Positions 50,669 through 62,607 of a stretch of DNA of 64,000 nucleotides are shown in pieces; the first letter of the stretch is position 1, and the number at the start of each line of letters is the position of its first letter. The translations under genes were made by a program, and so were the position numbers. The stretch covers positions 5,764,001 to 5,828,000 of the forward strand of contig JAVHKY010000013.1 in the NCBI GenBank assembly GCA_035079385.1. The letters run 5' to 3'. Source of the stretch: Aspidiotus rigidus (lineage: Eukaryota; Arthropoda; Insecta; Hemiptera; Diaspididae). A model generated the notes under the pieces. That model saw nothing but the letters and a program-made list of their open reading frames with translations. It ran no database searches and was not told the origin of the DNA.

Positions 50669-53600
50669 GTTTTCAAAAACACAACGAACGTCGCGGAGAA
50701 AAAATTTACTAGAAAAGTTGTAATAGTAACATCAAGAGAAGTGTCGCGCGCTAGTGTTCTATGATATAGAGTACTACGGTTTTTGGTGAAAAATTAAACG
50801 ATTATAACGTTACACTTAAATCAGATTCGCAAAAAAATTTTTTTTTTTAAATCACACATTTACTCCGAATTATTTTGTAAACAATTCATGTATAACAATA
50901 TGAACACGAATGAAAGATAAAAATTGAACTAGTATCAGTTATTCACTTTGAAGACGATTACCAATAACGACAAAAATAACAATTATTAGTTTCCAAAAAC
51001 AGAAGAGACGTTCTGTTCATCGCCTTCGGAGTCTAATAAACTCGCAAAGAACTTCCTACAACCTGTGAGATCATTTTTTCTCTCCTACACTGCCACGCGA
51101 ATCCGTCTAGTCTCGAGTCTCGACCGGTCTAAACAAGTACGATTCGGCAGATTGACCTACACTCGTCAACCACTCTAATAACACTCACGCTAAACGAAAA
51201 AAAGTGCGGATATGATATTCCAAATTATTACACTCACAACCTATCTTTCTACCGCAGAACACTGAAACTGCACGATGAAAAATAAACCACTGAAGAGATA
51301 AATGATTTAACTCCGGTAAAAGGTACGATCGTGGTGTGGTGGTGGAAAATTTCTACGATCCTACAACGTTCCACTCACGACGAAGTGGGAAAGCCATACA
51401 AAAACTTTACTATCACATTTTCACTATATAAACTACTAAGTAATTGAAGACGGTACACTTTTATAATACGCAATTATCATTTTGAATTCTGCGTATCATT
51501 AACGAAAAATACGATTTTGAGAAACGTATTTTCTCGAAGAAGTATTGTTTAGACTTGATACCTAGTTATGAGTACGTAGCGTACCAAGAAAATTAATAAA
51601 ATTCGGAACTAACTTATAAGCAGAATTTGGAGTTCAGTTGGAAAATAATGCGACTTAACACCGATTAATGCTTTGAAAGGGAAAATCATTCTTATAACAT
51701 GGCTAGGTATAAGATCCTCAGAGGATTATCGAAAAATTATAATATGAAATAAAAGCGTGTTTCTATAAAATGTTTAAAAAATTTATCTTACTTCTAGAGA
51801 GAAAAAATGTTGTTCTCTGTTAGTAGACAAAATAAAAAGAGTTGTCCTCTGATTTAAAAAAAAAAAAATATTGATCCTTGAAGATTCCCCATTTCACTAG
51901 ATAGGTACAGTACTAATTCTGTTGCATGGCTGGCGATTCAGATTATAAATCCTAGATGCACCATCTGACCTGACTCGAGCAGTCGAGCTCTAGCCCAATC
52001 GATTGGAACATTTGCTTTTAAAATCTTGTAAATCATTTGAAATTCATTGGCTTACTTTGAAAAAAATATATATAAAAAAAGTGTTTAGTTTTCTTTCTTT
52101 AGAATGCTAGCTGATAGGTAATGATTCAAAGATTTTACTCAGCATTTTTTGTAAAGAGCCTTTATTCGTTTTTATGGTACAGATATTTAAAAATATTAAA
52201 AGAATGAATAAACCTATTTATTCTTTTTTTTTTAGTATTGCCATTGGATCGTACTTGAGAGTTTGGTATACTTTTGAAGATTTAGGCCTATTTCGAAATG
52301 TAAAATTTTGGAGACATGAGCTCGACAGGAGAACACTTACTCCGTCCTCTTATGCCACGATATTATTCGCAATTTTTAATTACTGTATCTATTAAAAAAC
52401 AAAGGAGGTCATCAGATATCGTTCTACAGTATTTACTTCTTGAATTTCTTTCGTACGAATCAATTATATCTGAAACGCTTGAGGTAGGAAAAACAATAAA
52501 CTGTAGATATAACGTTCAAAAACTCGGGTGACAATTTCCGTTTTTTTTTTTTTTTTTTTTTATTCAAGTTATTAGTATGCAATCAGATAGTTATTTTCCA
52601 ACAATCATATTCAGTTTTGTCTAAAATCATAATGTAAAGTTTATATAAATTTTTGTTCTCAAAACAATAGGTACAATTTAAGATACGGTAAATCGTCTAG
52701 CGAAGAGACTTAATTTCTCCCTTGCTACTATGTTAAAACTTAAAATACAAATTCTATTTTTGAAATATCAATTCAATTCATCATGATTTCAAATGAACTA
52801 CCTTTACATTCACAAATAGAAATTTGTTTTTAGAGAAATAAATATGCAGGCGAAAAGCAGCTCATTGCTAATGCAGTATCTATAATTTTTTACAGGAAAT
52901 TTTCGTTTTCTATATTAAATTTGATTTGATTTGATGATGATGATGATGACGATGATGGTACAATGTGACCATTCCAAAAATAAAATCAAGAATTTTTAGA
53001 ATAAAAAGTCATAGAATATGATTTTAAATTGACTAAATGAAATAGGTACTCAGAGGATTGGTCGAAGTGTGTAGTCTTGAACCTAAATAGAGCGTACAGC
53101 ATTTCATAAACTTAGGTAGTCGAAAAGATTCCCGTCATAATCATAAAAATAATCACTCACAGATTTGAAATTACCATACTCTTTTCTTCAGTATACCTTT
53201 TGTGGCCGCTAGCTAAGTAAATATTTGACCTAGAAGCATATTTTGAGATCGTCGTAATTTCAAATTTCTCTTCTTTATCGAAGGGTACCTAAGACTATAC
53301 TTCCATCTGCGGCTGCGAAGAATTGTAATTAATTTAGGTGGTAAATTTTATGTGAAAGAATTTTAAAATTAGTTAATTATTCGTATTCAAAATTTTCTGG
53401 GCAATATTGATTAATGTAGGCCGATTCTTCAAAAGTTTTACTAATCTTTTCGAGATCAATCATCAGAATAAACTTTGTATCTTGAAGCAATTCACCCATG
53501 AGTGGTCAATTGATCATCGAATATTTTGACTTCAGAGTATCCGTATCATATTTTTTCAATTTCATTATAAATATCACACTTATTTCATTTCTTAATGTCA

Positions 53601-55270
53601 GAATAAACAGTAGGACCTTTCTGTCAAAAGGGCGTCCGTCCAGTTGACGTGTTACATTCAACTGTGTTTTCAAATACACCATAGAAAATATTTAATTATC
53701 AAAAGGAAAGATTACATCCAGTCATTAGGTATTCGATATATACCGTTTTCGACTTTCAAAATATAACTGGATAAATCACGCCTCATTCACTTCAGTTCTG
53801 ATTTGAATGAGCGTGAGAAATGAAATTCTATTCTTCTTCTTTAATGCTTTAAAGCTTTTTTTAAAGTGAATTTTTCCCTGTATCTTCATTCAACTTTCCA
53901 AAAACTAATTTCCCTTTTCCCTGTCTTGGGTCAATAGATTTTACCTTTCGGTCTCAAAAGTTGCAATTCAGAATAAAAAATTACTGACTAATATCTACGA
54001 AAAATGTGGAAAACAAAAAATTCACGCAAAAATTTGTTTTAGAAAAATTTTAATTTTTTTAAATTTATTATTTTTTTTTGAAAAAGTTATAGTTTATATT
54101 TTGATAATGAAGAGGTGAATACGAATAGAGAAATAAAATCTTCTTTTTTTATTTCAGAGCTTCCGCCTTCAACTCGATGGAATGTATTTACTCTTCTCTG
54201 ATGTATTCTTTCTTTTTTTCAAAAACAATTTCTTCATTCCTGTAAAAGTGATTGATCGGCGTCAATTATCATATTCGAACACCAAAAACTGAAATATCAT
54301 TGATATTCACGATCCGAGAGAAAGTACCTTCATTATTTTAAAGTGCTCAGTTACCTTAACATTATTTTTGTCAACTTTTTTTTGAGGAGTTACAAAAAGA
54401 CATAGCGTAGCAAATTATTTCATTATATTATCTAATTTTAACGAAATAGAATAATAAATTTAAAAAATCATTAGTAGTGTGGGTATAATGAGGAGAATGT
54501 GAGCAGCTATAGCTCATGATGGCGGTACGGTAGACGACATTGATGATTTTGAAAACTTACTTGTGCAGTACGAGCGAAGACTTCATTTTTTGCAAAAGTA
54601 ACTAAGTCGGACTGACGTTGCGTCTCAAACAAAGGAGAGAAGCGGAAGCCAAAGTTCTTGGAGTAGCCTACCGACACAGATGGGCGACGGGTTTGTTATT
54701 TGAACATCATCACATCATATTGCTCTCATAAGGAACAAAATCTTTCAATTTGGATAAATTGTCTCAGCAATGCTGAAGGGAACGGATAGAAAATCGGGGG
54801 AAAATTTTGCGTTTCCATAAAATTTTCGCAGTAGAGACAGTCCTGATGTATTTTCTTCAACACTCTAAATAGGCTGAGGGTATCATGATAATAATTATAG
54901 ACCCCAGGTTAATTAGTTCAGGTGCAGTCCTTAGTTAGGTACAGGCAATGAGAGGTTTTTGCACGATATCCGTAGGTCCATTTCACTTTTCAAAGTTTGA
55001 GGAAAGGAAGAGCTGACCTACCTAATGAACTGCGGCTAGTGGCTTAGTAACAGGGAGTAGAGAGACCAAACTCCCCTCTCAGGACGCATGAAATATGAAT
55101 AGTTCTTTCAAGAAATTTTTGTGACATTTATTTTCTCCCACTTCTTCAACCCCCTCGAAAAAAAAAAAAAAAATTGGCCACGCCACTGACTTCGACTCTT
55201 GTCAAGAAAATATCAGACTTCTTTCATACCTAGTTCGAATTCTCCTTTATTCCGCTACTCCTCTTCCTAA
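50669..55270. other. Amphiphysin 5' flank and intergenic DNA
   Basis: Holds the amphiphysin 5' UTR and promoter, boundaries unknown. Very AT-rich with poly-A/T runs (51858, 52540), a (GAT)n run at 52930-52955, and CGAAAAAAAAAAAAAAATTGGCCACGCCACTGA at 55155-55190 (as TTGGCCACGCCACTGA after poly-A), which resembles a retroelement or SINE end. No gene recognised. Confidence 0.5.
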
Positions 55271-55343
55271 AGATATGATAATCACAACCCAGGAGTGTTT
55301 ATTTTGGCGAAAATACAACAACTTATTGGTACGATTTTTAATA

Positions 55344-55670
55344 ATGTCTGCGAAAAAAATTCTAGACGACGAGACAAGCGATTCGGATGAATTCTTGGAT
55401 TTGAATTTAGTTTCTTATGTACCTTCTGAAAAATGTTCCGTATCTTCTTTTCCTGTTTGTCATCACTCTACTCCTATACAAAATCTTCAATCTTCTCCGC
55501 ACGGTATCAGATTCTCTTTTCCCAATCAGGCAATAAACGGAAGGAATTGCTTGTACATGTTTTTTCTTGATCGACATTACGGTGCCCGAATCAGTAAGCT
55601 TGAGAATTGTGCTCGTTATGAATCAAAGCGTTTCTGTACTTCTTGTTCATACTTGCTCGGTTGTAATTGA
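55344..55670 (+). CDS. Hypothetical ORF, 108 aa
   Basis: Begins MSAKKILDDETSDSDEFLDL and continues to FCTSCSYLLGCN before the stop. The start is acidic and serine-rich; the rest has six to eight cysteines without a pattern I recognise. Composition and an N-terminus like a nuclear or casein-kinase-2 target make it more gene-like than its surroundings. It lies between the amphiphysin 5' flank and the 3' end of PA2G4, on the opposite strand. It could be a real single-exon or first-exon gene, or a piece of an unrecognised transposon. Confidence 0.3.
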   Translation: MSAKKILDDETSDSDEFLDLNLVSYVPSEKCSVSSFPVCHHSTPIQNLQSSPHGIRFSFPNQAINGRNCLYMFFLDRHYGARISKLENCARYESKRFCTSCSYLLGCN

Positions 55671-56437
55671 ATCCGAGCCTGTACAATTACGAACTATGAA
55701 AAGAATAGGTAAAAAAGTAGGCGTCCATAAAAATTGAGGTCAATTCATTAATCCCTACATTGAACTTTCTTTCTAACCCGAAAATGAAAAACAGATTCTT
55801 GATCTCAATGATCCAAACTGAGTATTACGTTCAGCTCTGTGAAACTCGACCAACACCAACCGTTTCGCTAATAAATCGAATAGTTTGTGACGTAATCAGT
55901 AAACGTCTATTCGAGTAAATTAATAATAAAATCAAGTGAAACTTGAAAAAATTCCAAGTCCTCTACTATTACTCGAATAGCGAAAAATAGCACGACTGTA
56001 GTGCCAATAGTTTTACAGAGTGGATAAAAAAAAAAGAAAAAAAAAATAGTATTACATTATCAAAACATTATTTTCTAAACATAGACAAAACGAAAAAACG
56101 TCCAACTTTAGTAATTATAGAAAAATTAAATAAATTAATCGAGAATTGATAGTCCATTCTAGCACACTATGATTTTATCAAACATAACCATCAGTATTAC
56201 ACATTACACGTTAATATTGGTCCGAAAGGAAGGAAAATTGTTCTCTTTCAAGAAATGAGAATATAGTCAATGAAAATGCATTTTTGGGGAGGAATATACA
56301 ATTATAATGCACGTTGTGCGTACACTAATGCATGAAGATTCCACTTTTTTTTTGGTTCCGATTTGAGAAGAATCATCATTGTAACACTTCAACGGCGATA
56401 ACGTTAATGATAGTAAACCACTATAGGATTTAAAGAT
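55671..56437. other. PA2G4 3' flank
   Basis: Probably contains the PA2G4 3' UTR (minus strand, left of the stop at 56438). Poly-A runs at 56027-56047. No other feature seen. Confidence 0.5.
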
Positions 56438-58310
56438 TCAGGCACTCTGTTCAACTTCCATTTTAGTACTCGAGTCAATGTCCATTTTCTCAACATTGTT
56501 ACTCAGATCCTCGGCAACCGTTTTGTGCTGCGGTTTCCTCTTCTTCTTTGTACTTTTCGTCAATAAGGTCTGAAAAAATACGCAGTCAAAAATCAAGTTG
56601 AACGTCAAACATGAGAAATTTCTCTCTATCATCTTAGAATATTACCGTCAATTCTGGATCCTTGATAGAATACTCTGATTCGAATAGCGATTCGTCAAAT
56701 GGTAATCCGGTTATTCTAGATGGCCCACTAGGGAGCACCATCACAGTAAACTTAAACTGAACAACTATTTCACCTGTTCAAAGAAAAGAATTTTACATTC
56801 AACTGGCCGGACTCAAAAATGAATCTTAACATCTCTCGTTACCTACCTGGTTTTTCATATAGAACTTGGAAAGGATTCAATAATTTCCGGGTAACGCATT
56901 CGGTGACTCCCAGCTTGGCTTGCTTTTCATCTTCGAAACTTCGTAAATTGAAACACATAGGTCCGAATTTCTTGACAACGTCAGCATAGAAAGTGCGCGA
57001 AGCTTTCAATTTAAGTTGATATATTTCGTCTGTTTTCTTGAATATTGACGTACGCGTGTCTATTTCTCGTCCGACTCCGGTACCTGAGCTCACTAATACA
57101 TCCATGGCATAAACTTCGTATTCTCCTACCTCGAATTTTTCGTGCTCCTTGCGTTGCGCCTCAGTCGGATTTTGAATAATTGTTTTCTGACCGTCGATTC
57201 GGAATTGATTCAATTCGTGACTCAACATACCTTCAATAGGTTTACAATCGAATTCTTTGCAAACCCTCTGAACTATGTCAGTGATGACGTAGGTCTATAA
57301 AATACATTCAAAGCGTACTGAAAACCGAAAAATCATGTGAAATAGAGAACCTAAGAGCGGTTACTTACATCGGTTTTCGGCTTCAACAATCTGAGAGCTG
57401 CTTGCGAAGCATGATACGCTGCTAAGAAAACATCGGCTTTTCTTCCGGTAATTTTCTTGTCTGGAGAAGCTCCGACAATAATCGTGTGAGCAACAACAGC
57501 GATAAATCCATCAATGTGGGCTCCCAGGTCTCTGTAGTTAAACAAAATTCCTCATGAGCGAAAAGGCAACACATGATAAACTCTTGGAAAATTACTGCAT
57601 GCTTACATTTTTACTACATCATCATCTTTCAAAATGTAATCTGGCTCCGTTTCTATGGGCGAAAAATGACAGATACAAGCATTCGTAGAAATACAGGTTG
57701 GGAAGGCGATACCTAAATGAGATCGATCTTGTTAGAAACTAAAATAAACTCAAAACTATCAATTGGAAAGGCGACAAATTTACCTCTTTTAAGATCCTTC
57801 TCTCTCTTAAATACTTTGGCACACTCTTCGACAATAAGTTGATCGCCGAATTTAGAAATTTCCCGAGAGGAAGCTCCTGCGACGCACTTCTCCATTACTT
57901 TCTTCAAGACACCTACAAAACAATAGGATCACGAATCATCATCACGAAGACGAAAATAATAACGTCATCTTGGGAAAATCTGAAAGGTGAACATTCATTG
58001 TGCTTTTCCCGCTTTTGCGGGAAAAAATGTTTTAGATCGATTATCACACAACGAAAGCGCTTGCAGTCAAGACACATGTTATTTTTGAACCGTATAATAC
58101 ATATATTGATCACATACATTTCGTGAAACGTCAACATATGCACGTTCTATAAAGCACCCGGAAACATTGAGAAACGTTACGTCTCAAGAATATTGTATAG
58201 CTTACAATGAGCTAAAGATTCTTACGATTAGAGATTTCAGCTGCAGCAGCATATTTTCCAACTACTGCTTCATCGGCGATCGTCTTCTCCGGTTCCTCAG
58301 GGTCTGCCAT
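56438..58310 (-). CDS. PA2G4: Proliferation-associated protein 2G4 / ErbB3-binding protein 1 (PA2G4/EBP1), complete
   Basis: Coding exons 58226-58310, 57784-57912, 57607-57712, 57369-57531, 56847-57294, 56646-56773 and 56438-56569, all GT-AG, total 1191 nt = 396 aa plus stop. The human protein is 394 aa. It starts [20 protein letters not shown]. Conserved stretches are [71 protein letters not shown] and [13 protein letters not shown]. The fold is that of type II methionine aminopeptidase, but the family is considered catalytically inactive; it binds RNA and the 60S subunit and acts in ribosome biogenesis, translation and growth control. The C-terminal exon has the basic KSTKKKRK run (about residues 358-365), equivalent to the family's lysine-rich RNA/nucleolar-binding tail, then an acidic end. 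It lies head to head with a possible plus-strand exon 223 bp away. Confidence 0.96.
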
Positions 58311-58533
58311 TTCTCTAAACATTACGTCTTCTAATAATTATTTTATTACATCCACCTTTTCATTTGAACCAGAAGCACATCGTAACTCACAAACTCGTAG
58401 ACAAAAAATCCAAGACCGCGTGGAAATTTATTCTGAGAAGGGTATGAAAAATTTGACTTTGTTGATGTTCAAAAATGGCAGCACAGAATTTGGGTACAGG
58501 CGATAGGGCGATAGCGATAGCGCTGGCGTCGCG
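58311..58533. promoter_or_regulatory. Probable PA2G4 upstream / shared bidirectional promoter region
   Basis: Short interval between the PA2G4 start codon and the possible divergent exon. It contains a small GC-richer stretch with repeated GCGATAG words at about 58500-58525 in otherwise AT-rich DNA, as is common in compact housekeeping promoters. No TATA box is claimed. Inferred from position only. Confidence 0.3.
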
Positions 58534-58728
58534 ATGCGAGTGGGCCACTGGGCCCCATCCTTCGTAGTCATGCTGCCGTACAAAATGAGATGGACGTATC
58601 TGCACGTTAACGATCAGCAAAAAAGGGTATTTTTGTTGGGATTGAAGGATCCACTTCCGCAGATCATGGATATGCAGTTATGTTCATTTCACTCTGTACT
58701 GCAGCAGAACGCTAATCGCCTTGTAAAG
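58534..58728 (+). CDS. Possible first coding exon of an unidentified gene divergent from PA2G4
   Basis: 65 codons from ATG 58534 (another in-frame ATG follows at codon 13, reading MLPYKMRWTYLHVNDQQKRV) end at AAG followed by GTAAAA, a plausible phase-0 donor. The segment is GC-richer than its flanks, starts 223 bp from the PA2G4 ATG on the other strand, and reads as soluble protein (GLKDPLPQIMDMQLCSFHS). No family is recognised and no second exon was found in the 1.2 kb to the right. Confidence 0.3.
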
Positions 58729-59917
58729 GTAAAAAATTTATATTATTATTTTTCTACATAATTTTTTTAGCATTTTTTTACGTCATTAATCATTATCAAT
58801 AAAATTATTATTCTCGTTCTCGCTCAGCTAAGACGCTAGCTCAGCAGCTAATAAAAGTTAAAACTTGGAAAATATCTTGATTCTCTCCACTGATTTCCTC
58901 CGATTTAATTTTAATTTCCTTTTCGATTGAAGAAATCAGCTTGGCTTCACGTAAATTTTACAATTTTCACGTCTGCGATCGAGTTCATCGTACTTCAGTT
59001 GCCAGAGAGAAAATAACACCACCCAATTGTCTCCTTTCGAGATTCATTTAATTTAGGAAAGCTGTAGTAAATTTCTTGTATTTGTTTTCTTGAAGTCAAC
59101 TGCTCTACAGTTTGAATTAGGTACTAGTTTGAGCCCATAAGTTGTGAGGTATGAAAGCGTAGGCTAAAGTGACGGACGAAAATTTGAGAAATCCAAAATT
59201 ATTCTTTCATCGTAATAGCAACAAAAATGTTCAAATACAAGTTCGTTTCTTTTTCCTTTCTTTCTTTTAGTACAGGATTATAAGATATATTATTAATTGA
59301 CTTCCTTTTGTCAATAACTTAAATTTATTAACAAGAATATGTCGACGCTGAAAAAACAAATAAAGGATGCAACGTCGTAAAAATTTCAAACTCATAGACG
59401 AATATTTGATTACCACTTCAGGACAATTTGAAACATTCAAACTCAGAATTTTCATAAATCAATAATTTTATAGTAAACTAAGGATAAAGCGAAAAAAAAA
59501 AAAAAAAAAAAAAAAAAAAGACGAACTGCTCTCAAGTTTTTATACTATTTTTCAATACTAAGTACACCATAGCTTTCACAGGTCCTAATCTTAAGAGTAT
59601 CATGATTTTAGTCGAAGAAACAGAAGATAGGGAAATTTCAGATACGTTCTCGATGAATAAAGAATAAAAAAAATCATAGTTCGAGCTTTAAGCGAACAAA
59701 AATATATCCTATTTTATTACATTTGTTGATTGAAAAATAAATTTTGTAGTAAAATTCAATAATTACAAATATTGGTAACAATTATTTCACCAGTGATGAA
59801 GAGATAAAAATATTCATGAACATCCATGTTTTATAAATTAATCTACCTCGACTCATCAACTGCCGTCCATCTACTCAATTAAGCGATCGTAGACACGTCC
59901 AGCAACAAAGGCAACAA
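58729..59917. other. Between PA2G4 and MIC13, no gene recognised
   Basis: About 1.2 kb, AT-rich, with a run of about 28 A at 59492-59519. It includes the MIC13 3' UTR on the minus strand. Nothing else is supported. Confidence 0.5.
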
Positions 59918-60515
59918 TCAGCTGTTTTGGGTACTTTTACGGGACTCTGGAGAACTTCCTTCTTTTTGAAGTTCATTCAGCACATACGAAGCTCCTTGGT
60001 CGATATATTTCTTCAGCGTACATGGTAGATCCACGACAAAATCAACAGATTTCATTAAACTTTTGTTCCAGCAGACCGCTGTCGAACGATTCATATCAGC
60101 GATCGTTGGTAATTCTTTTACCTATGTTGGACGATTTTTCATTGAGTGAAACGTATTGTGATGATAGATTAGTTAGAAGAACGTAGTTGATGACTTACAG
60201 CTGGGTATTGAGTTTGCAATTGATCTACAGCCGAATTAACGTACGGCTTCGAATAGTTTATTACTTCACGAGCTATCTCGTACGTTCTGGCGCTGTCATC
60301 CCACACACCGACTTGTCGGGTATAGTATATACTTCCACCGAGTATTCCAACTTTTAAACCGAATCTGTGTAGATGATAAAGACAATCTATACAACTTTTT
60401 CATAATTCAATCAATTCTAAAAATTGATACATTTGAAGCGAATACAGAACACAGGAATAATCTTTCAATATGAATAGACAGATAAAGCATGTACGTACTT
60501 CACCAGTCCAGTCAT
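59918..60515 (-). CDS. QIL1: MICOS complex subunit MIC13 / QIL1, complete
   Basis: Three coding exons, 60499-60515 (only 17 bp), 60199-60364 and 59918-60121, all GT-AG, give a 128-aa protein ending at a TGA. The N-terminus MTGLVKFGLKVGILGGSIYY is a short glycine-rich membrane segment (about residues 6-21). It is followed by TRQVGVWDD, matching the family's Y-(Y/F)-T-x-x-x-G-V-W signature, and a C-terminal helix region. MIC13/QIL1 proteins are about 120 aa, sit in the inner mitochondrial membrane and bridge the MIC10 and MIC60 sub-complexes of MICOS at cristae junctions. The micro-exon explains why no long ORF is visible. Family assignment rests on this signature, size and topology; no alignment was run. 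Confidence 0.78.
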
Positions 60516-60761
60516 TGTGAATACAATTCAAATCTAGCTTAATCCAAGTGACTTCGTTAAGCTTTATCAGTAAATAACAGGCGACCGATGCAGGGGTTTG
60601 TAAGACGCGTTTTGATGAAACAAAACGTGATATGGCTATGGATTGGCTTCAAATTGTGAACAAGGAAAGATTGTTTTTCAATCCTAAATTTAATAATAGA
60701 TTATATATATCAGTTTTCTGAACTGTAGGGCTGTATGAAACGAGATTACGAGAAACGATCG

Positions 60762-60896
60762 CTATGCTCTGTCCGCAAATAGAATGGGTCGGGTAAACAA
60801 ACCCGCGAACCGCTTCCTCGCATCGTAATCAATTTTTTTGGCATGAAAGCGGGTCGCGGATTTGTTGACGTGACCCATTCTCGGACAGAGTATAGT
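60762..60896. mobile_element. 135-bp MITE, GC-rich inverted arms
   Basis: Arms 60762-60814 and 60845-60896 are inverse with mismatches: GCTCTGTCCGCAAATAGAAT and GGGTCGGGTAAACAAACCCG are matched by the inverse of the segment ending CATTCTCGGACAGAGTATAG. It lies about 250 bp upstream of the MIC13 start codon, so it may sit in that gene's 5' region. No coding capacity. Confidence 0.65.
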
Positions 60897-62607
60897 CTCA
60901 CGCTCAACGACTGGCGTCTCCGACTCTCCGTCCGTACAAGATTATTTTCATGTTGGGTTTAGTTGGGTCATGGTTGGGCACGTGATTTGATGTTGCAAGA
61001 TTTCGACTGATGAGGCGCCTCTGAAGTTTGAATGGCCATTTCGATGAACATTGAACAACACTTGACTTCAACAAGGGAGGAAAAAAGAAAAAATAAGTAG
61101 GTAGAGGACAGGAAAAAATAAACAAGGTTATACCGGTCTCGGAAAAACGGTACCTTTTCAAGTTCAGGACTAAGAAAATTTGGTTAGGTATTAGGTATGG
61201 CACATAGAAATCCAATAATCCCTGTTCTGGAAACGTTTCTGCCCCTGTATATACCTAGTGAGAATGATTTTTGAAAAAATTACTCATAGAATTCAAATAG
61301 ACTCATACCAATTCTACCTAATTTTACTTTTCATATAGGTCGATCAATAATTAATTTAATATTTAAGATATTCCTTCATAGAGAAAATTTTATTAGAATT
61401 TATTGACTCTGTCAATTTTTCAAACGGTTTGTGACATTGATTAAAATTTGCGTGCATAAACTATATTTGTCTTCTAATCATTCACAATCAAAGATTGGTA
61501 ATGAAAAGATAATCTGCTAAAATTTTCCAACTAATTTGAATTCCAGCTCATACGTGTTTTTATTCTGTTTTTGATTCTTTATTTTCTTGTAACTAAGCAT
61601 TGATAAAAGGATTTAATTTTATTATACCTACGTATTGAAGTGTTTTACAATATCAAACTTACCTGTCTATTTTCTCAAACATTTTATCGCAGTTCATTCA
61701 GGGAAAAAAAAAATCTTCGTACTTCCCTGTCTTCACCATCAAAGTTCCTTCTACTTTTACTTGAAGAGATTTCGTACTGAAGTAGTTTTATCCATTAGGC
61801 TCTCTCGAAGCCTTTTTTTCCAAATTAATTGTCTGGTTAGCCTGAGTTGGGTATCCAAAACTTTTGCAATATCGTCCATACTTTGTAAGCCTAAGAAACG
61901 ACCGCTGCTTTTTCTCACTAAATTTATTAAAACTTGCAAATAAATAATGCTTATCTGATATTTTATTGATGCAAATGAACTATGTAAAACATTTGAGGTA
62001 AAATTTCTCCAATTTGATATATTTTTTCAGCATTCCTATTCAACTGTATTCTCTTAAGTGATATCATAACATCCATTTTGAAAGTATACGAAAAAAAACC
62101 TGATTGGTAGGTTTTACCTATGTACCTAATTAATTAATTAATTATCCATGAAAAAAGTGAAACAAGTAGAGGTATTTTTGTGATAAGAGATTACAATTAT
62201 TGTGATTTAACGTAAATGTAAAATTTAATCTTGCTGTTCGTATCCTCGTTTTGTACGACATATATAGGCTTATTTTTTTCAGTAGTATTGGGATGTTAAC
62301 CTATGTTTGGTAGCGCTAGAATCGCCTTCCTCTCTCGCCGCACTCGCTTGAATTTCTGGGTGACGATTTTATGTTCAATGTATTCGGCCATAAGAAACGA
62401 GATTTTCAATTAGTCGTAGATGACTCAATACTTCACCATTAGAATTACTTCTTTCAGTTATCGATTCTCTTGAAGTGTTTAAACGATTTATAGGATATAA
62501 TTTTTTGATATTACGAATGGTAATAATTTAAATCGTACTTGAAAATTGTAAATTCCCCATCATGAAGCATGGTACGTTAAAATTATCCCCCACATGTTCG
62601 AGCACGG
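60897..62607. other. Between MIC13 and the secreted-protein gene
   Basis: Apart from the RT-like fragment (61690-61965) I recognise nothing. A further 3' exon of the secreted-protein gene could lie here. The 103-codon minus frame at 60904-61215 has no family resemblance. Confidence 0.45.
61690..61965 (-). pseudogene. Frameshifted fragment faintly resembling the N-terminus of a retron-type (bacterial-like) reverse transcriptase
   Basis: The minus-strand frame from about 61960 reads LINLVRKSSGRFLGLQSMDD then IAKVLDTQLRLTRQLIWKK. The shape resembles the leading helix-turn region of retron-type RTs (S-x-x-(D/E)-(I/L)-A-x-x-L, followed by an LxxxxW/Y). In another frame downstream (about 61690-61790) comes YEISSSKSRRNFDGEDREV, and then a piece like LNELR. 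These follow the order of the family's 'F-E-I-P-K-K-x-G-G-x-R-E-I' and 'x-E-L-K-x-I-Q' blocks. At least one frameshift and in-frame stops break it. No catalytic (Y/F)xDD block was seen. The resemblance is weak and from memory; chance is a real alternative. Confidence 0.18.

Noticed and set aside
61635..61943. 102-codon plus-strand ORF
   Set aside because: Hydrophobic, low-complexity frame opposite the RT-like fragment; no start context or family.
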